A stretch of 64,000 nt of DNA from Phytophthora colocasiae. Its lineage: Eukaryota > Oomycota > Peronosporomycetes > Peronosporales > Peronosporaceae. How positions within the stretch are numbered: the first letter of the stretch is position 1; each line of letters opens with the position of its first letter. Shown one piece after another: positions 9,812 to 20,772 of this stretch. A program made the position numbers and the translations under genes. The notes below the pieces were generated by a model. The model was given only the letters and a program-made list of their open reading frames with translations. It searched no databases and had not been told where the DNA came from. The stretch is taken from the NCBI GenBank assembly GCA_018806915.1, contig JAGKQI010000104.1, positions 1-64,000 of the forward strand. Reading direction: 5' to 3'.

Positions 9812-12800
9812 CTACGCAAGAATGCCGTTCGTCATGCGCTGGAAATTGTCATATTGCCGCGTGCTGTAATTGTTGTTGCTTTTGCGAATGAGCGACAGCA
9901 CGTGCGCTACAGTTTCTTGCTTGGTCAGAGTCAACTTGAAACGAGAGCGCAGGCGCAATAAAATATAATCAGCGTCGATGCCCAGGAAGCACGGGTACGG
10001 CGATTGACGGGACATCACGTCCACAAGGTCGCAGATCTCGTCACAGTGTTGTTGACACGCAAGAAAGCCCCGCGTGCAAAGCGTCACGTACTCTTTGAAG
10101 CCCTCGGAGTCTTGGCCCCCCATGGTCTCCACCATTTCGGCTGTCAGCTTGAATGGGGCTGTCTCGATGCTCAGCATCCCACCAGGCGCGATGCCAAGCA
10201 AGAAACCATAGTCGATGTGGATAATGTGGCCTTCGTTGTCCAGCATGATGTTGCCGTTATGCCGATCCTTGATTTGGAGGAAGTAGCATACAAGCGAGTA
10301 TCCTGCCATAGACTGGATAAACTTCCGTCGCGCTTCCTTGAACCGGTGTGAATCAGGTGGTCCATAAGACTTCTCGAAGTGATGAAGAAGTGAAACATAC
10401 CCCTCGCGCTTCTTCAATCCGTCCAACGAGATTGCGTTGATCAGAGTCTCAATTAGTCCAGTGGACGAACTTGTAGCAATAATGCGGTACCTCTTCACCC
10501 ACATCGGCAGATGCGCACCCTTGAAGATTTCAACGAACTTCTGGATCAACTGCAGCGTAAAAACTTCCTGACGAAGGTCATCATTACTCTTACCAATCAT
10601 GGACACGATGTCCCACCCAGGCAAATGGCCGTAAGGCGAAGCAGCCATCATTCTTGCTCGCTTGGAACTCCAGGATTCGCCAAAAGCTGCCTCGAAATCC
10701 CGGCGACGAGCCTTTTCACGCTCAATTGCCTCCGCTGTCAAATCACCTGTCGCCAAGTCCAAAGGCGTAGAAGGGTGCCCCTCAGTCACAACTCCGCCTG
10801 CAGATGCGTTACTCATCGTACGTCCGGTCATGAGGACTGGTGGAGCCGTTGATGGAGTTGAGACAATGTCAGGGACGTCAATAGGCGTTTCGGGAACTGG
10901 TGCACGCCTCGGCGCTGCGACTGGAGTATGGTATGGATCGGGAACAATAGGTGCAGGAGGAGGCATCATAGGCTCTGGTGGGATTTCCTCCGCTTCCTGC
11001 GCATCACCAGCAAAAGCATCACTGGCCTGATGCCCAATCAGTTGGCCGATCTCATCGTCCTCGACGTAGTTAACCTCAGAAGACTCAAGAGCACCATTTC
11101 CGTTGAGGTTCTGTCTTGGGGACCGTGGAGACCCTAGAAGTGAGGCGTCTTGCTGTTGCTCATCGTCGAATGGGTTGCCACGGATCACCTCGAAGATCAA
11201 CAAAATAGGAACTCGTGCCTTCGTCGAAAAAGCAGTACCTTCCTTGGTGGGTATCCGTACAATACGTTCAAACGGATCTGTGGCTTTAACCAGCGGCACA
11301 TACGCCATAGGCGGAAGATGCAGCTTCTCCAAATACGACGGCAATTGGGCCTTTCGATCCTGGATAGAAGGCACGAAGCGTAGTGCCTCAGCGATGTCGG
11401 TGATCTGCTCCACGAAATCACATTCATCAGCGAAGTGCTTCGCCAGCAAGGACTTGTCAGTCTGACTCATCCGTCGCATAGACTCACTAAATATGCTGGT
11501 TGGTTGATTGTCAGTATCCTCCTCTTCAAGAATAGACAAACGCTCATCGTGTTCGTAGTCGTCACCTGTTGGATGAGAAAGTAGCATGGTATCCAGGTCT
11601 TCTTTGGGCGTAAGCAGATGCTGCTGGAAGCGCGAGAAATCACGGAATCGGCTGTCCACATCTGCATCTAGCGAGCTACGATCAGTAGATTTTCTCGCCA
11701 TGGGAGGTGAAATTGGCGAGTATGAATCCATGCCAGCAGGAGAGCCATTGGCGGACGTTATGCTATGGGCTTGGCGACGGTGAGTGGCAATTTCCTCTGT
11801 CAATTTCACAATAACCTGCAACTGGTCATCCGTTGGCATCGGTAAATTGCGCTTGTGAACCTGGGACGTTTCTTGTAGTGGATCGCGGCTTAGCACCGTT
11901 GCGCGGTCCACACCTGCGACCTCACGTTCAATCTCGACCATCAGCCGCACCACACGTGCGTATTTGTCCAGCATTTCCTTGGGTTTTCTTATATCAAACG
12001 AGTCTTCCAGCGCACCTTGAAGCTGCCATCGAAGAAGGAGAGCAAGGTGAATAGACCGCGAGCACACCGACAAGATGAGCTCATCCAACCAGAAGATCTT
12101 CTCGAAGTCAAAATTCGGAATCGATAGATAGGCATGGACGATCTGAGGCCAGTAGAATTCCACTTGGTTGATACGCGTGTACGAAAAGTGCAGTAGCTTC
12201 TCCACGATTGGCTTGAACAACAGGGGATCACTATCCAAGTGACGATGCAACAAAATCACAGCCCGATACACGCTGAAACTGCGCGCACGGAATTCTCGAT
12301 GGAGACCCAAAATTTTCAGGTCTAACGGGATTTCTGGGTGATCCATCGTGTGGTCATAAAATCGACGATCTTTCAGTAAAATCTCCTCGCACTCTTCAGC
12401 AGTGATAACCTTTGCCTTCAACAAGTCAATAGCAATCTTAGCCGACTCGGTCTGCAGCGGACGCTTAGGCATAATGAGCTCGATCGGCGCCTCGGGGTTT
12501 AGTGGTTTTGGGTACAAGCAGATACCGGCCTTTAGTCTCTCCACCATTGCTCGCAAGTAGTTGATGTAATTCTGCGCCTCATAACATCGGTCACACACGC
12601 GCTTGGCGTAATAGTGCGATCTCTGGGGAAGCGGCACCTTATGCGCCGTAAACTTATCACAATACAATCCATCGCAACTATTGCATTTGTACAGCAACGT
12701 CGCCGCAGTTGGCGCTGGTTGGCCTGCGGCAGCAGCTTCATCTGCCAATCGGGTGCAATCTGGGCACTTGCAAGTCACGTCCGTCTCAGTGGTTGGCACC

Positions 12801-13281
12801 GTCACAGTGCTCACAGGAGAGATAGCCACATCCAACGAAGCATGCTGGAAGAAGGCCGCTGCAAGGCGCGGTACTGTAGTCTCCACTGCTGTCTGGATCG
12901 CTCGGATCCACTTCTCCTTGTCCATGGCGGTGTCTGCGTAAGCGTAGAAGACTTTGTTCTGTGCCGTAGCGAACAGGAAACCGTGTTGGTAAATGTGCAT
13001 GTTGCCTTTGCCATCCCATTCCTGCACTCCTAAAACATCCACTTCGCCCTTAATCCGCAGCATATGATACGCGTCTTCCTGTGTGCTGTATTTACATCAA
13101 ACAATACAGATCTTTCAGCACGGCGTAGAGCTATTAACCAGACCCAATAGTATCAACTCTACCTGTAATAGTGGAAAGAAGTTCCTACAAGGAAACAGTA
13201 CCGCCGCAACATGGGCGGAGGCGACGACGGGCTGGTGCGGAAGGTCAAATAGCCCTCGCAGCTGGCGCGCGGGGCCTTCAT
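9812..13281 (-). CDS. Phosphatidylinositol 4-kinase, type III beta class, with PH domain
   Basis: Makes PI4P from phosphatidylinositol and ATP, probably on Golgi or endosomal membranes. Two exons, 13163-13281 and 9812-13085, give 1,130 residues. The short first exon (MKAPRASCEGYLTFRTS ... MLRRYCFLVGTSFHYY) supplies the first strands of a PH domain that ends near residue 110 (KWIRAIQTAVE). A Cys-rich zinc-binding, FYVE-like segment follows (CKCPDCTRL, CNSCDGLYC, CDRCYEAQ; about 140-205), then a helical PIK-accessory region, a long acidic/Pro-rich linker and the kinase domain. Catalytic DRHNGNIML is near 980 and HIDYGFLLG near 995. The ending YDNFQRMTNGI matches the YDxFQxxTNGI tail of PI4KIII-beta enzymes. 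The frame is open upstream of the chosen Met, so the true start may be further 5'. Confidence 0.93.
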
Positions 13282-13771
13282 GGCGCTCCACGAGATGAGA
13301 CGCGGTCTGCTACGACGCCGGAGTCTCGTAGTGGCGCTGGGCGACTGTGGGCGCTCGCAATGGGGCGCTGAAGACCAATCTACGCGCGGACTGGAACGTT
13401 CTAGGTAGCAAGCGTTTGCTTGACTTCTACGGGGCAGATGCGCGTGTTCAGCAGCTCGTCAAAAAGAAGAGACAGCAGGGAACACGAAAATGCTGGAACG
13501 ATCGGCCAGGCGTCACTAAGAGGGGAGATACAGCGAGTGAGAGGAGCTAGCCCGGAGCGCGAGCCTTCTCTCTTCAAGTGGGCGTTGCGATGTTGTTTGT
13601 GGGAGGCTCCCCTTGTGTGTAGGCTTACGAACCCGCGGGAAGAGTGATGGTCCCGTGGGATTTTGTATCCCGCGGGAAAAATTCACACTGGTACAGAAGT
13701 GGTACACTTGGTTTTGCTGGTTGCGAGCCGTCCGCATCAACGTTACCAGTGTCAATAGCGACAGGAACTTG

Positions 13772-16446
13772 ATGGCTCGCGGGAAGAAGACGGCAGCGCC
13801 GCTTAAGGCGTCCACGCCCAATGCCAATGGAGGCAACAAAGGCAACAAGAAGACGGCGGGTGTCGCTGCAAAGAAGCAGAATAAGCCGATGCAAACTCAA
13901 GCCAAAACTGCCAAGAAGGTTGTCAAGCTGCCGGTGAAGGAAGAACGTCAAGAAAGCGAAGCTGAAAGTGAAGATGAAGAGGCTAGCGACACGGAAGATA
14001 GCGACGAGGCAGATGATGAGGAGGATGATGAGTTTGAGGACCAAGGATCCTCGTCGGATGAGTCAAGCGACGAAGAAGGAGAAGAGGAGGACACTGAGCT
14101 CACGGAGCTGGAAAAGAAGACACGTCGCTTTACAGTAGACCGTGAGAAGGAAGTGCAGAAGATGCGCGAGGACGGATCTCTGTCGGTCGCGTCTCAGCTG
14201 CACGTGGACGACCTGTCGTCTGACGACGAGGAGAATGTTAACACTATTGGCAACGTACCGCTCCGATGGTATGAGGATTACGATCACATTGGTTACAATG
14301 TGGACGGCAAGAAGATCATGAAGAGCAACAATGGCGATGGCATCGATGATGTTATTGCTGCCAAAGATGACCCGAACTATGAGTACGTTGCGCGATGGGG
14401 ACTCTATTGCATTCTTGCATTAATTGGACTGACATTGTATTCTTTACTTGGCAGCCGTACAGTGTACGATGCCTACAACGACCGCAAGATTGTTATCTCG
14501 GACCGTGACATGGAAATCATTCGCCGCATGCAGGCTGGTGCATTCGCCCACCCAGAGTTCGAGGCTTACCCAGACTACGTGGACATTTATTCGTCAAACA
14601 AGATTATTCACTCCATGGGAAACGATTTAGAGCCCAAGAGTCGATTCCTGCCGTCAAAATGGGAGCGTATGAAGGTTATGAAGATTATGAAGGGCATCAA
14701 GGAAGGCCGCATTAAACTCGACCAGGAGCCCGAAAAGAAGCCTGAGGTCTATCAGATGTGGTTCGATGACGACCAGGCGCAGACTCGCAAGGGACCTGCA
14801 AATGTGCAAGCTCCGAAGATGCCGTTGCCTGGGCATATTGAATCATACAACCCTCCGGATGAGTACTTATTCAGTAAGGAGGAGCGTCGCGCTTGGGAAG
14901 AGGCCGAGCCCGAGGACCGTGAGACGAACTTTATGCCGAAGAAGTTCAAATCACTGCGTGAGGTATGCGGCTACAGTGGCTTCGTTCGGGAGCGCTTTGA
15001 GCGCTGCCTGGATCTGTACTTGGCACCTCGTGTCAACAAGCGCAAGCTTAATATTGACCCTGAATCGCTCGTTCCGGAGCTGCCAAAGCCTCAGGATCTG
15101 CGCCCTTTCCCGAACACATTGGCGCTCGTTTTCAATGGCCACACAGGCCGCATTCGCTCGTTGGCTGTGGATCCGTTTGGCCAATACGTCGCTTCAGGCT
15201 CGGATGACTTTACTGTTCGTATCTGGGAGCTGGAGACTGCGCGTTGCTTGCAGGTGTACAATGTTGGAGCTGTGGTAAACAAGTTGTCCTGGAACCCGAA
15301 CAAGGACCACCAGTTGTTGGCTGTCGCTGCTGCTAAGAAGGTTTTCATCATTGCTACTGGAACGGGTAGCGCTGACCAGACCGAACTTACCAATGCTCTC
15401 GTGGGTGATGCCGACGATAGCATTCAGACGTCCAGCGAGAAGGATGGCAAGACAGACAACGAAGTCCAAGTTGTGGACGAGGACGAGGCGAGCGTGGAGG
15501 CTGATGCACTCAAGAAGAAGGTACCTGTAACGTGGCGGTTCTACAGCGGTACGAAGGACAAGCACAAGTCAAAGAAGGCTGCGGAGCGACCGTGGCTTGA
15601 GCGTCGTGTGGGCACTGGCATTCGTGTTGTGCTGCACCACACAAGCGACATCAAGGACGTGGCATGGCATTATAAGGGTGACTATCTCTCTACTGTTGCT
15701 CCTGGTGCTGGTTCTAGCGCAGTGCTGATCCATCAGCTCTCGAAGCGGAAGACGCAGAACCCGTTCCAAAAGAGCGTGGGCCAAGTTCAGTGTGTGTTGT
15801 TCCACCCGTCCAAGCCGTTCTTCTTCCACGCTACCCAGCGCCATGTGCGCGTGTACAACCTTGTCAAGCAGTCGATTGTGAAGAAACTGTCGTCGGGTGT
15901 CAAGTGGATCTCAAGCATGGCGGTGCATCCGAACGGCGACCACCTGCTTGTGGGTAGTTACGATAGGCGGTTGTGTTGGTTTGACCTGGATCTGTCCTCG
16001 AGGCCATTCAAGACGCTCAAATACCACGAGAAGGCTGTGCGTGACGTGTCGTTCCACGCGAAATACCCACTCATGGCTTCAGCTTCAGACGATGGCACCA
16101 TTCACATCTTCCACGCTATGGTCTACTCGTACGTATCTCTATTATTATCACGATCGATTAAATTGACTAACAACTTTTGTGACGTGACCTCAACAGGGAC
16201 CTGATGAAGAACCCGCTGATTGTGCCTCTCAAGATTCTGCGCGGCCACGAGGTCTCCGGTGGGCTCGGTGTGATGGCGTTAGCCTTCCATCCTGTCCTGG
16301 TACGTTTATTTCTCCTCTGTCTGCTGCCTCACCCGAGATGAAGATGAAACTAACTCCTGCTGTGCTTCTTTGTTTGTTCTCGTTAGCCGTGGGTGGTGAC
16401 AGGCGGCGCCGACGGCTCCATTCGTCTGTTCCAGAACATTCACTAA
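13772..16446 (+). CDS. BOP1: Ribosome biogenesis protein BOP1/ERB1 (WD40)
   Basis: Component of the PeBoW complex (BOP1-PES1-WDR12) in the nucleolus, needed for processing of 27S/32S pre-rRNA and 60S maturation. Exons 13772-14382, 14455-16128, 16197-16299 and 16387-16446 give 815 residues. The N-terminus is Lys-rich, followed by a long acidic stretch (residues ~60-110). Then come the BOP1NT hallmark GNVPLRWYEDYDHIGYNVDG, RTVYDAYNDRKIVISDRD and CGYSGFVRERFERCLDLYL. A WD40 propeller starts at about residue 425 (GHTGRIRSLAVDPFGQYVAS) and ends in DGSIRLFQNIH. The 72 bp intron 14383-14454 is in frame and stop-free, so it reads as a false hydrophobic helix if not spliced. The frame is open upstream to 13613, but the Met at 13772 starts the family-like basic region. 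Confidence 0.95.
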
Positions 16447-16986
16447 CTCGTCCGTTGCTACGACGCACTCGAGCTTTCCACAACGTGGAGTTCTTGGGGC
16501 TTGCTAGTAACTGTGGTGATATCAAAATAGACAAACGTGCATAGTAGTTTCTCCGTTTCGAAGCTGCTTGGTAATAAGATCCTCATGCTGTGCTACCAGT
16601 TCATGTAGGACAGCAAACTGCTCATGATGACGCCTTTCCGTGGCGAACTAAAGCCAGTGCATCTGACCCATCTTGGACTTCGACACCACGAAACCTTAAT
16701 CCAAGATGGCAAGATGAACGCAATGCGTTGAGTCCAACAGCGGCGATATGACATGTGAAGTCCTTAATTTATTTAGCAATGAAAGGAAAAGAGGAAGGTT
16801 AGGCTACAGCTAGACTAGTCGGGAAGCTGAGGCTACTCGGCCCAAAGCAGACGGCAACGGGACTCCCTCACGCAACAGAATACACCACTAGGCTCTGGTC
16901 TAGGTGACCACCATACTTGTATCATAATCCGCCCGCTTGAGTCGAGAGTGCGCTCGCAGTTTCCACAGAGCCACGCGTCCAGTCTT
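16447..16986. other. Intergenic, convergent 3' regions
   Basis: Between BOP1 (+) and the Q-rich gene (-). No gene is seen. A small imperfect inverted repeat (CATCTTGGACTT at 16671 versus TTAATCCAAGATGG at 16698) is the only structure noted. Confidence 0.4.
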
Positions 16987-17610
16987 TTAGTTCTTCTTGC
17001 CCATGCCGGGAATACGGAACCGAGATTTCTTGGGTGCTGCTGCAGGCATTGGAGGAGGCATTGCGCCGTATCGTACGGGGTACTGGTACTGACCTCCCAG
17101 TGTTGTTGGAGGATACTGCTGCTGGCCGTAGCCGCCGCTAGATTGTCCGTACTGTTGCTGAGGCTGCCCAAACTGTTGTCCATTCTGTTGTCCATATTGC
17201 TGCTGGCCATACTGCTGCTGAGGCTGCCCATATTGCTGCTGAGGCTGCCCATATTGCTGCTGAGGCTGACCATACTGCTGCTGCTGGCCGTACTGGGGTT
17301 GGTTGTTGCCGTAGCCGTATGCCTGCTGCTGGTTGTTGCCATAGCCTGAGTGCTGCGGCGGGTACGTGCCTGTGGCCATGTTGGGCGGGTAGCCTGGATT
17401 GTTCATGGGGTTGGGGCGGTTCTCCTCGTCCGAGTTACGCTGGTTGTTGTGGCTCACGCGTTTGCCGTTCATGTCGTAGAGCGAGGCTTCCGTGGGTTCT
17501 CCGTCTCCGTCCAACAGACTCGCGCCGTCTACCTTCCCCTTGCGATCCAGCACGGTGCCTCCCGAGAGCACGGCGCGGTCCGACTTCTTCTTGCGCAGGA
17601 AACCCACCAT
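16987..17610 (-). CDS. Q/G/Y-rich low-complexity protein (prion-like)
   Basis: 207 residues starting MVGFLRKKKSDRAVLSGGTV at 17610. Residues ~20-60 are ordinary (LDRKGKVDGASLLDGDGEPT, YDMNGKRVSHNNQ). Residues ~70-175 are a low-complexity domain built from repeats of YGQPQQQ and YGQQQ types with interspersed Gly, Asn and Tyr; Pro rises towards the end. The C-terminus PKKSRFRIPGMGKKN is basic. Composition is that of a prion-like, phase-separating domain. I do not recognise the protein, see no RNA-binding domain, and infer no specific function. CAG/CTG-rich repeats make this stretch prone to length change. Convergent with BOP1. Confidence 0.8.
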   Translation of the reverse strand: MVGFLRKKKSDRAVLSGGTVLDRKGKVDGASLLDGDGEPTEASLYDMNGKRVSHNNQRNSDEENRPNPMNNPGYPPNMATGTYPPQHSGYGNNQQQAYGYGNNQPQYGQQQQYGQPQQQYGQPQQQYGQPQQQYGQQQYGQQNGQQFGQPQQQYGQSSGGYGQQQYPPTTLGGQYQYPVRYGAMPPPMPAAAPKKSRFRIPGMGKKN

Positions 17611-18500
17611 AATGACTAAGGACTGTGTACGACTGTGTGTAGTAGCAAGAAGAAGAACGACCTCTTCTTGCTCGAGCTGCTCCGCGCGAGGACGATTCAA
17701 GTATGGCGCGCACGTTTGGCTTCGAGGCGAAAGACCAGCCGGAAACTGGTGTCCCCCCCCCCTCCCAAGCTCTCGCTCGATCCTCGCTGCCGCTCCTCTT
17801 CTATGCTGGCACGATTTGTCGCAATTTTTCTGAAACCCGATCTCTTGTATTCAGTATGTCATACTGGAAACGAGAGTCGAAAAACCGCGAAAAGGCGCCA
17901 GACGACGCACGAGCGAGAAAGCTGCCGACAGATGGCGATTGACTTGGCGAGACTATGGCGTCGTCGAGCCGCCATTGAGAGATTCCGCCCCAGCGTCTTG
18001 GTGGCGGCAGGCGTAAACGCTACCATGGAGTGTAACTTGTACTGCAGTGCCGCCTTGAAAAAGACCGTTTCGATTCCTTGGAAAGCGGCGCCAGTGAACC
18101 GAGGTTCATCCAGTTTCGCGTTGGCCAGAGGAACCTTTTCGATATCTTATTACCAGTAGCAGCAACTGCTGCCTGAGAGGCCCATTCTCAACCAGCGTCG
18201 ACCGCCAAGGCAGGAGTGAAGGTTTCCGCAAAAGCAGACCATCTGTGGCAGCTGGAACTCGCGCCGGCGATTTAACGCTTCACGTCCTCGCGTGGAGGGC
18301 TGAGCCACACAATTAGTAGCGTGATGATACGACAGCAAAGATACTCTTGTGCCGGAGTACTGTAGTGTGCAAGTTGCCCTACACCGATCGACAGAATGCA
18401 GCGTCCATATAAAAAGGGCGCCTGTGATATAAAATTGTGTGCACATTTTGATATCAACCAATTAAATTGCCCGATGCAGCGTTCAATCGCTAAAATAAAA

Positions 18501-18558
18501 CTCCACCAGCCACTCGATAAAACGGAGGTCTCCACCAGCCACTCGATAAAATGGAGGA
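18501..18558. repeat. 29 bp tandem duplication
   Basis: A 29 bp unit beginning CTCCACCAGCCACTCGATAA is present at 18501-18529 and again at 18530-18558. The copies differ near the end: AACGGAGGT in the first, AATGGAGGA in the second. The C-to-T change creates an ATG (18550) opening a frame that reads MEEADEESSQPPPPATVLQE. Confidence 0.9.
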
Positions 18559-18870
18559 AGCGGACGAGGAGTCCTCGCAGCCCCCACCACCCGCGACAGT
18601 ATTGCAGGAAGCAAAGGAGGTTGCTACACACAGGCCTCCTTGACGAGGTGTACGCGCCAGCCAAACAACGCCGCATGCACTACACAATACAAGAAAAACG
18701 ACGTGTCCTTTTAAGCTATAGAGGGGCTAAGCCAACGCAAAGCTACGCAAGAGCAACAGCTACTGCTACGACGGCGAAAGGAGAGCGCTTGGCTACGATA
18801 AAGCGTGCCATTTCAGCCTGGGAATCCATTAAACCGTCACTAGTGCAATTTTTAGTGCAAAATACAGCTG
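18550..18870 (+). pseudogene. Decayed small reading frame, unknown
   Basis: A frame from the ATG at 18550 (MEEADEESSQPPPPATVLQE...) stops after about 30 codons. In the adjacent frame the reading continues LLDEVYAPAKQRRMHYTIQE followed by KRRVLLSY and more basic residues to about 18870. The combination of an acidic/Pro N-terminus and a basic 'MHYTIQEKRRVL' segment resembles the N-terminus of transposon-derived HTH proteins with one frameshift, but I cannot name it. Low confidence that it was ever a host gene. Confidence 0.3.
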
Positions 18871-19043
18871 CTCTCTATCTTTTACCAAAATCGATATTAA
18901 TTCGCTCTCACATAACCAGTCTACACGCGCCGAACAGACTTTGCACCTGCGGGAAAGTGGTCGTTGCATTCTGTCGATCGGTGTATCAAGCTAGGACACA
19001 AGTCCGTTTCACTTTGTCATAACGTAAATTTCTATTGTAATAT

Positions 19044-19361
19044 TTAGGTTGCAGTGTCACCACGGTGGTACGTATCCACGCCCTTTTGAGGCTGAGACAT
19101 GTAATACAAAACATTGTTTAAATTAACGCATCTAACGACGCGACGACAACTTGTACATGTACTGTAAGCTATTATGTCATGCGAGTGGAGCTCGTGCGTG
19201 CTGCGTTCGAGCTCCATTGTCGAACGCGTCGCCTCGATGAACGTCACCGGGTTGAGGATCAGCAGGTCAACCGCCATCTTGATGAAACGCCGGACCAGAG
19301 ACGCCTGACCGATCACATCCTGCTGTAAGCGTCGCTGGTTGCTCTGTCTGTACGTCACCAC
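19044..19361 (-). other. Short leftward frame, unidentified
   Basis: 105 codons with coding-like composition (QRRLQQDVIGQASLVRRFIK, then MAVDLLILNPVTFIEA) in the N-terminal half and atypical sequence after it. It may be a relic exon of a lost gene. I do not recognise it and see no neighbouring exons. Confidence 0.25.
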
Positions 19362-19485
19362 GCAGGGAACGATGACACTTCAACCACACACGGCTGGCCC
19401 GCCTCAGTGTACATGTAGTGAACGCCAACAAGAGAATTTAGGGTGAAGACAATTGATTCGAGCCTCGACCGTCACGGTCAAACGA

Positions 19486-19526
19486 GTTTTTAGTTGCACA
19501 GTGAACTTCACTGTGCAACTAAAAAC
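19486..19526. repeat. Perfect 20 bp inverted repeat (hairpin)
   Basis: 19486-19505 is the exact reverse complement of 19507-19526, separated by one C. A second, near-palindromic CTTCACTGAGTGAAG follows at 19526-19540. The structure would form a 20 bp cruciform or hairpin. No gene flanks it closely, so it is more likely a transposon terminus or replication-slippage product than a terminator. Confidence 0.9.
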
Positions 19527-19961
19527 TTCACTGAGTGAAGTGTAACCAGACCAGCGTGTGCGTGCTCCCCAATGCCGCCTCTGTCGTCCAGTGCACTGAG
19601 TGCAGTGGATACATGCAAGGCAGACGTGATGATGCACCGTGTCCACGTGTCTAACGTGCTCGCGAGCGTTGAATCGAGAGGGTGCGGCTCGGTTGGCGGA
19701 AAGTGCTCGGTATCCAAGCGAAATGCTAACCAGTGCTTTCACCACAGCTCCCAGTGTCCTCAACTCACTGCGGATGTGTTCATTGTGTTGAGTTCGTCGC
19801 CAGATTGGCACCTTATCAAGACCTGTAATTCATAAGATGGATTGCCAATTTATAGATGGTGGTGGTTTAAGCTTGTCTGCTTGTAGCTCCAGTTCCATAA
19901 GTCGTTCTTCCGGTGCTGATCTTCACAAAGAGATAATGGTGGCTACCATTTTCGTGGTGAG

Positions 19962-20506
19962 TCACCACGTAACGTGCTTATCGAGGAAATCCCGAGTCAT
20001 CTCCTCATTCTGCGCTATATTCTCCATGTACGTGTCCCGGTCCATGTGCCACGGATCGGGTACGTCTCTTGTGAAGGCACACAGCACTCCATCTCGGTCT
20101 TTGACCTGTGGGAACTTCTCCATCACCTTGTAGGCCATGCCGCTGGCCACACACACGAGATAGTCGGCCTTCATGCACATTTCCTCCGTGAGGAGCTGCG
20201 AACGGTGCTTGGACAAGTCTAACTGGTACTTGAGCATCACATCCACTGAGTGCTTAGAAGCAGGCGAACCCTCGGGGTCGAATACGTCCGTCAAACTGGT
20301 GCATTGATCACATAAGAAAATAAGCGGTTAAATACCATTAAGAGAAGCGTCGTGTGCGGTACGTACGCTGCCGAGCGGATAACAATGCCCTTCTCCTCCT
20401 GCTGCTCGCGCGACATGTTGAGCTTGCGCCGAAAGTACTCGACGGCAAAGTGCTCCGACACCGGCGAGCGGCACGTATTGCTCGTGCACACGAACACGAT
20501 GTTCAT
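19962..20506 (-). CDS. Low molecular weight protein tyrosine phosphatase
   Basis: Cytosolic phosphatase removing phosphate from phosphotyrosine. Exons 20367-20506 and 19962-20295, joined over a 71 bp GT-AG intron, give 157 residues, exactly the usual family length. The start MNIVFVCTSNTCRSP contains the P-loop C-x5-R-S signature directly at the N-terminus, as in all LMW-PTPs. The general-acid Asp lies in DVPDPWHMDRDTY near residue 125. The middle segment (SKHSVDVMLKYQLDLSKHRS) fits the family's D-x-SKHxA region. It ends DFLDKHVTW. Confidence 0.93.
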
Positions 20507-20772
20507 TCCCGTCCACTCGGCCTCGCCCTATTCTGATTTTGAGAGAATGACCCGCCGATTGGTCGGTGTGAAGGTATATTTACATTTACGGCATTATTGC
20601 AGGCGCTTGTTGCCTTGTTTTCAAGCGTAATGTCCGTCGCATGCGTGCGGATTTGCATCACACTCAGCTTCGTTGGCGACTTCAAATTACTGTACTACTT
20701 GTATTATGTATTTTGTTCAATTACCTACCCTGGCTCATTGCTAGTAGTACTTGTTTTTTGCAAGCGTTTGGC

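Larger units (their letters stand above)
17611..19961. other. Gene-poor region with decayed frames
   Basis: 2.3 kb with no gene I can name. Within it are a decayed basic frame (18550-18870), a 29 bp tandem duplication (18501-18558), a leftward frame (19044-19361) and a perfect hairpin (19486-19526), each listed separately. The first ~200 bp is presumably the promoter of the leftward Q-rich gene. Confidence 0.45.

Noticed and set aside
14383..14454. Transmembrane helix within BOP1
   Set aside because: It is a GT-AG intron of 72 bp that happens to be open. Without it the protein matches the family.
16948..17349. Plus-strand leucine-rich frame opposite the Q-rich gene
   Set aside because: It is the antisense reading of CAG/CTG repeats and would give a poly-leucine protein without a plausible start.
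17635..18159. 174-codon plus-strand frame as a gene
   Set aside because: Low-quality composition (basic, Ser/Arg-rich), overlaps the promoter of the leftward Q-rich gene, and contains nothing recognisable.
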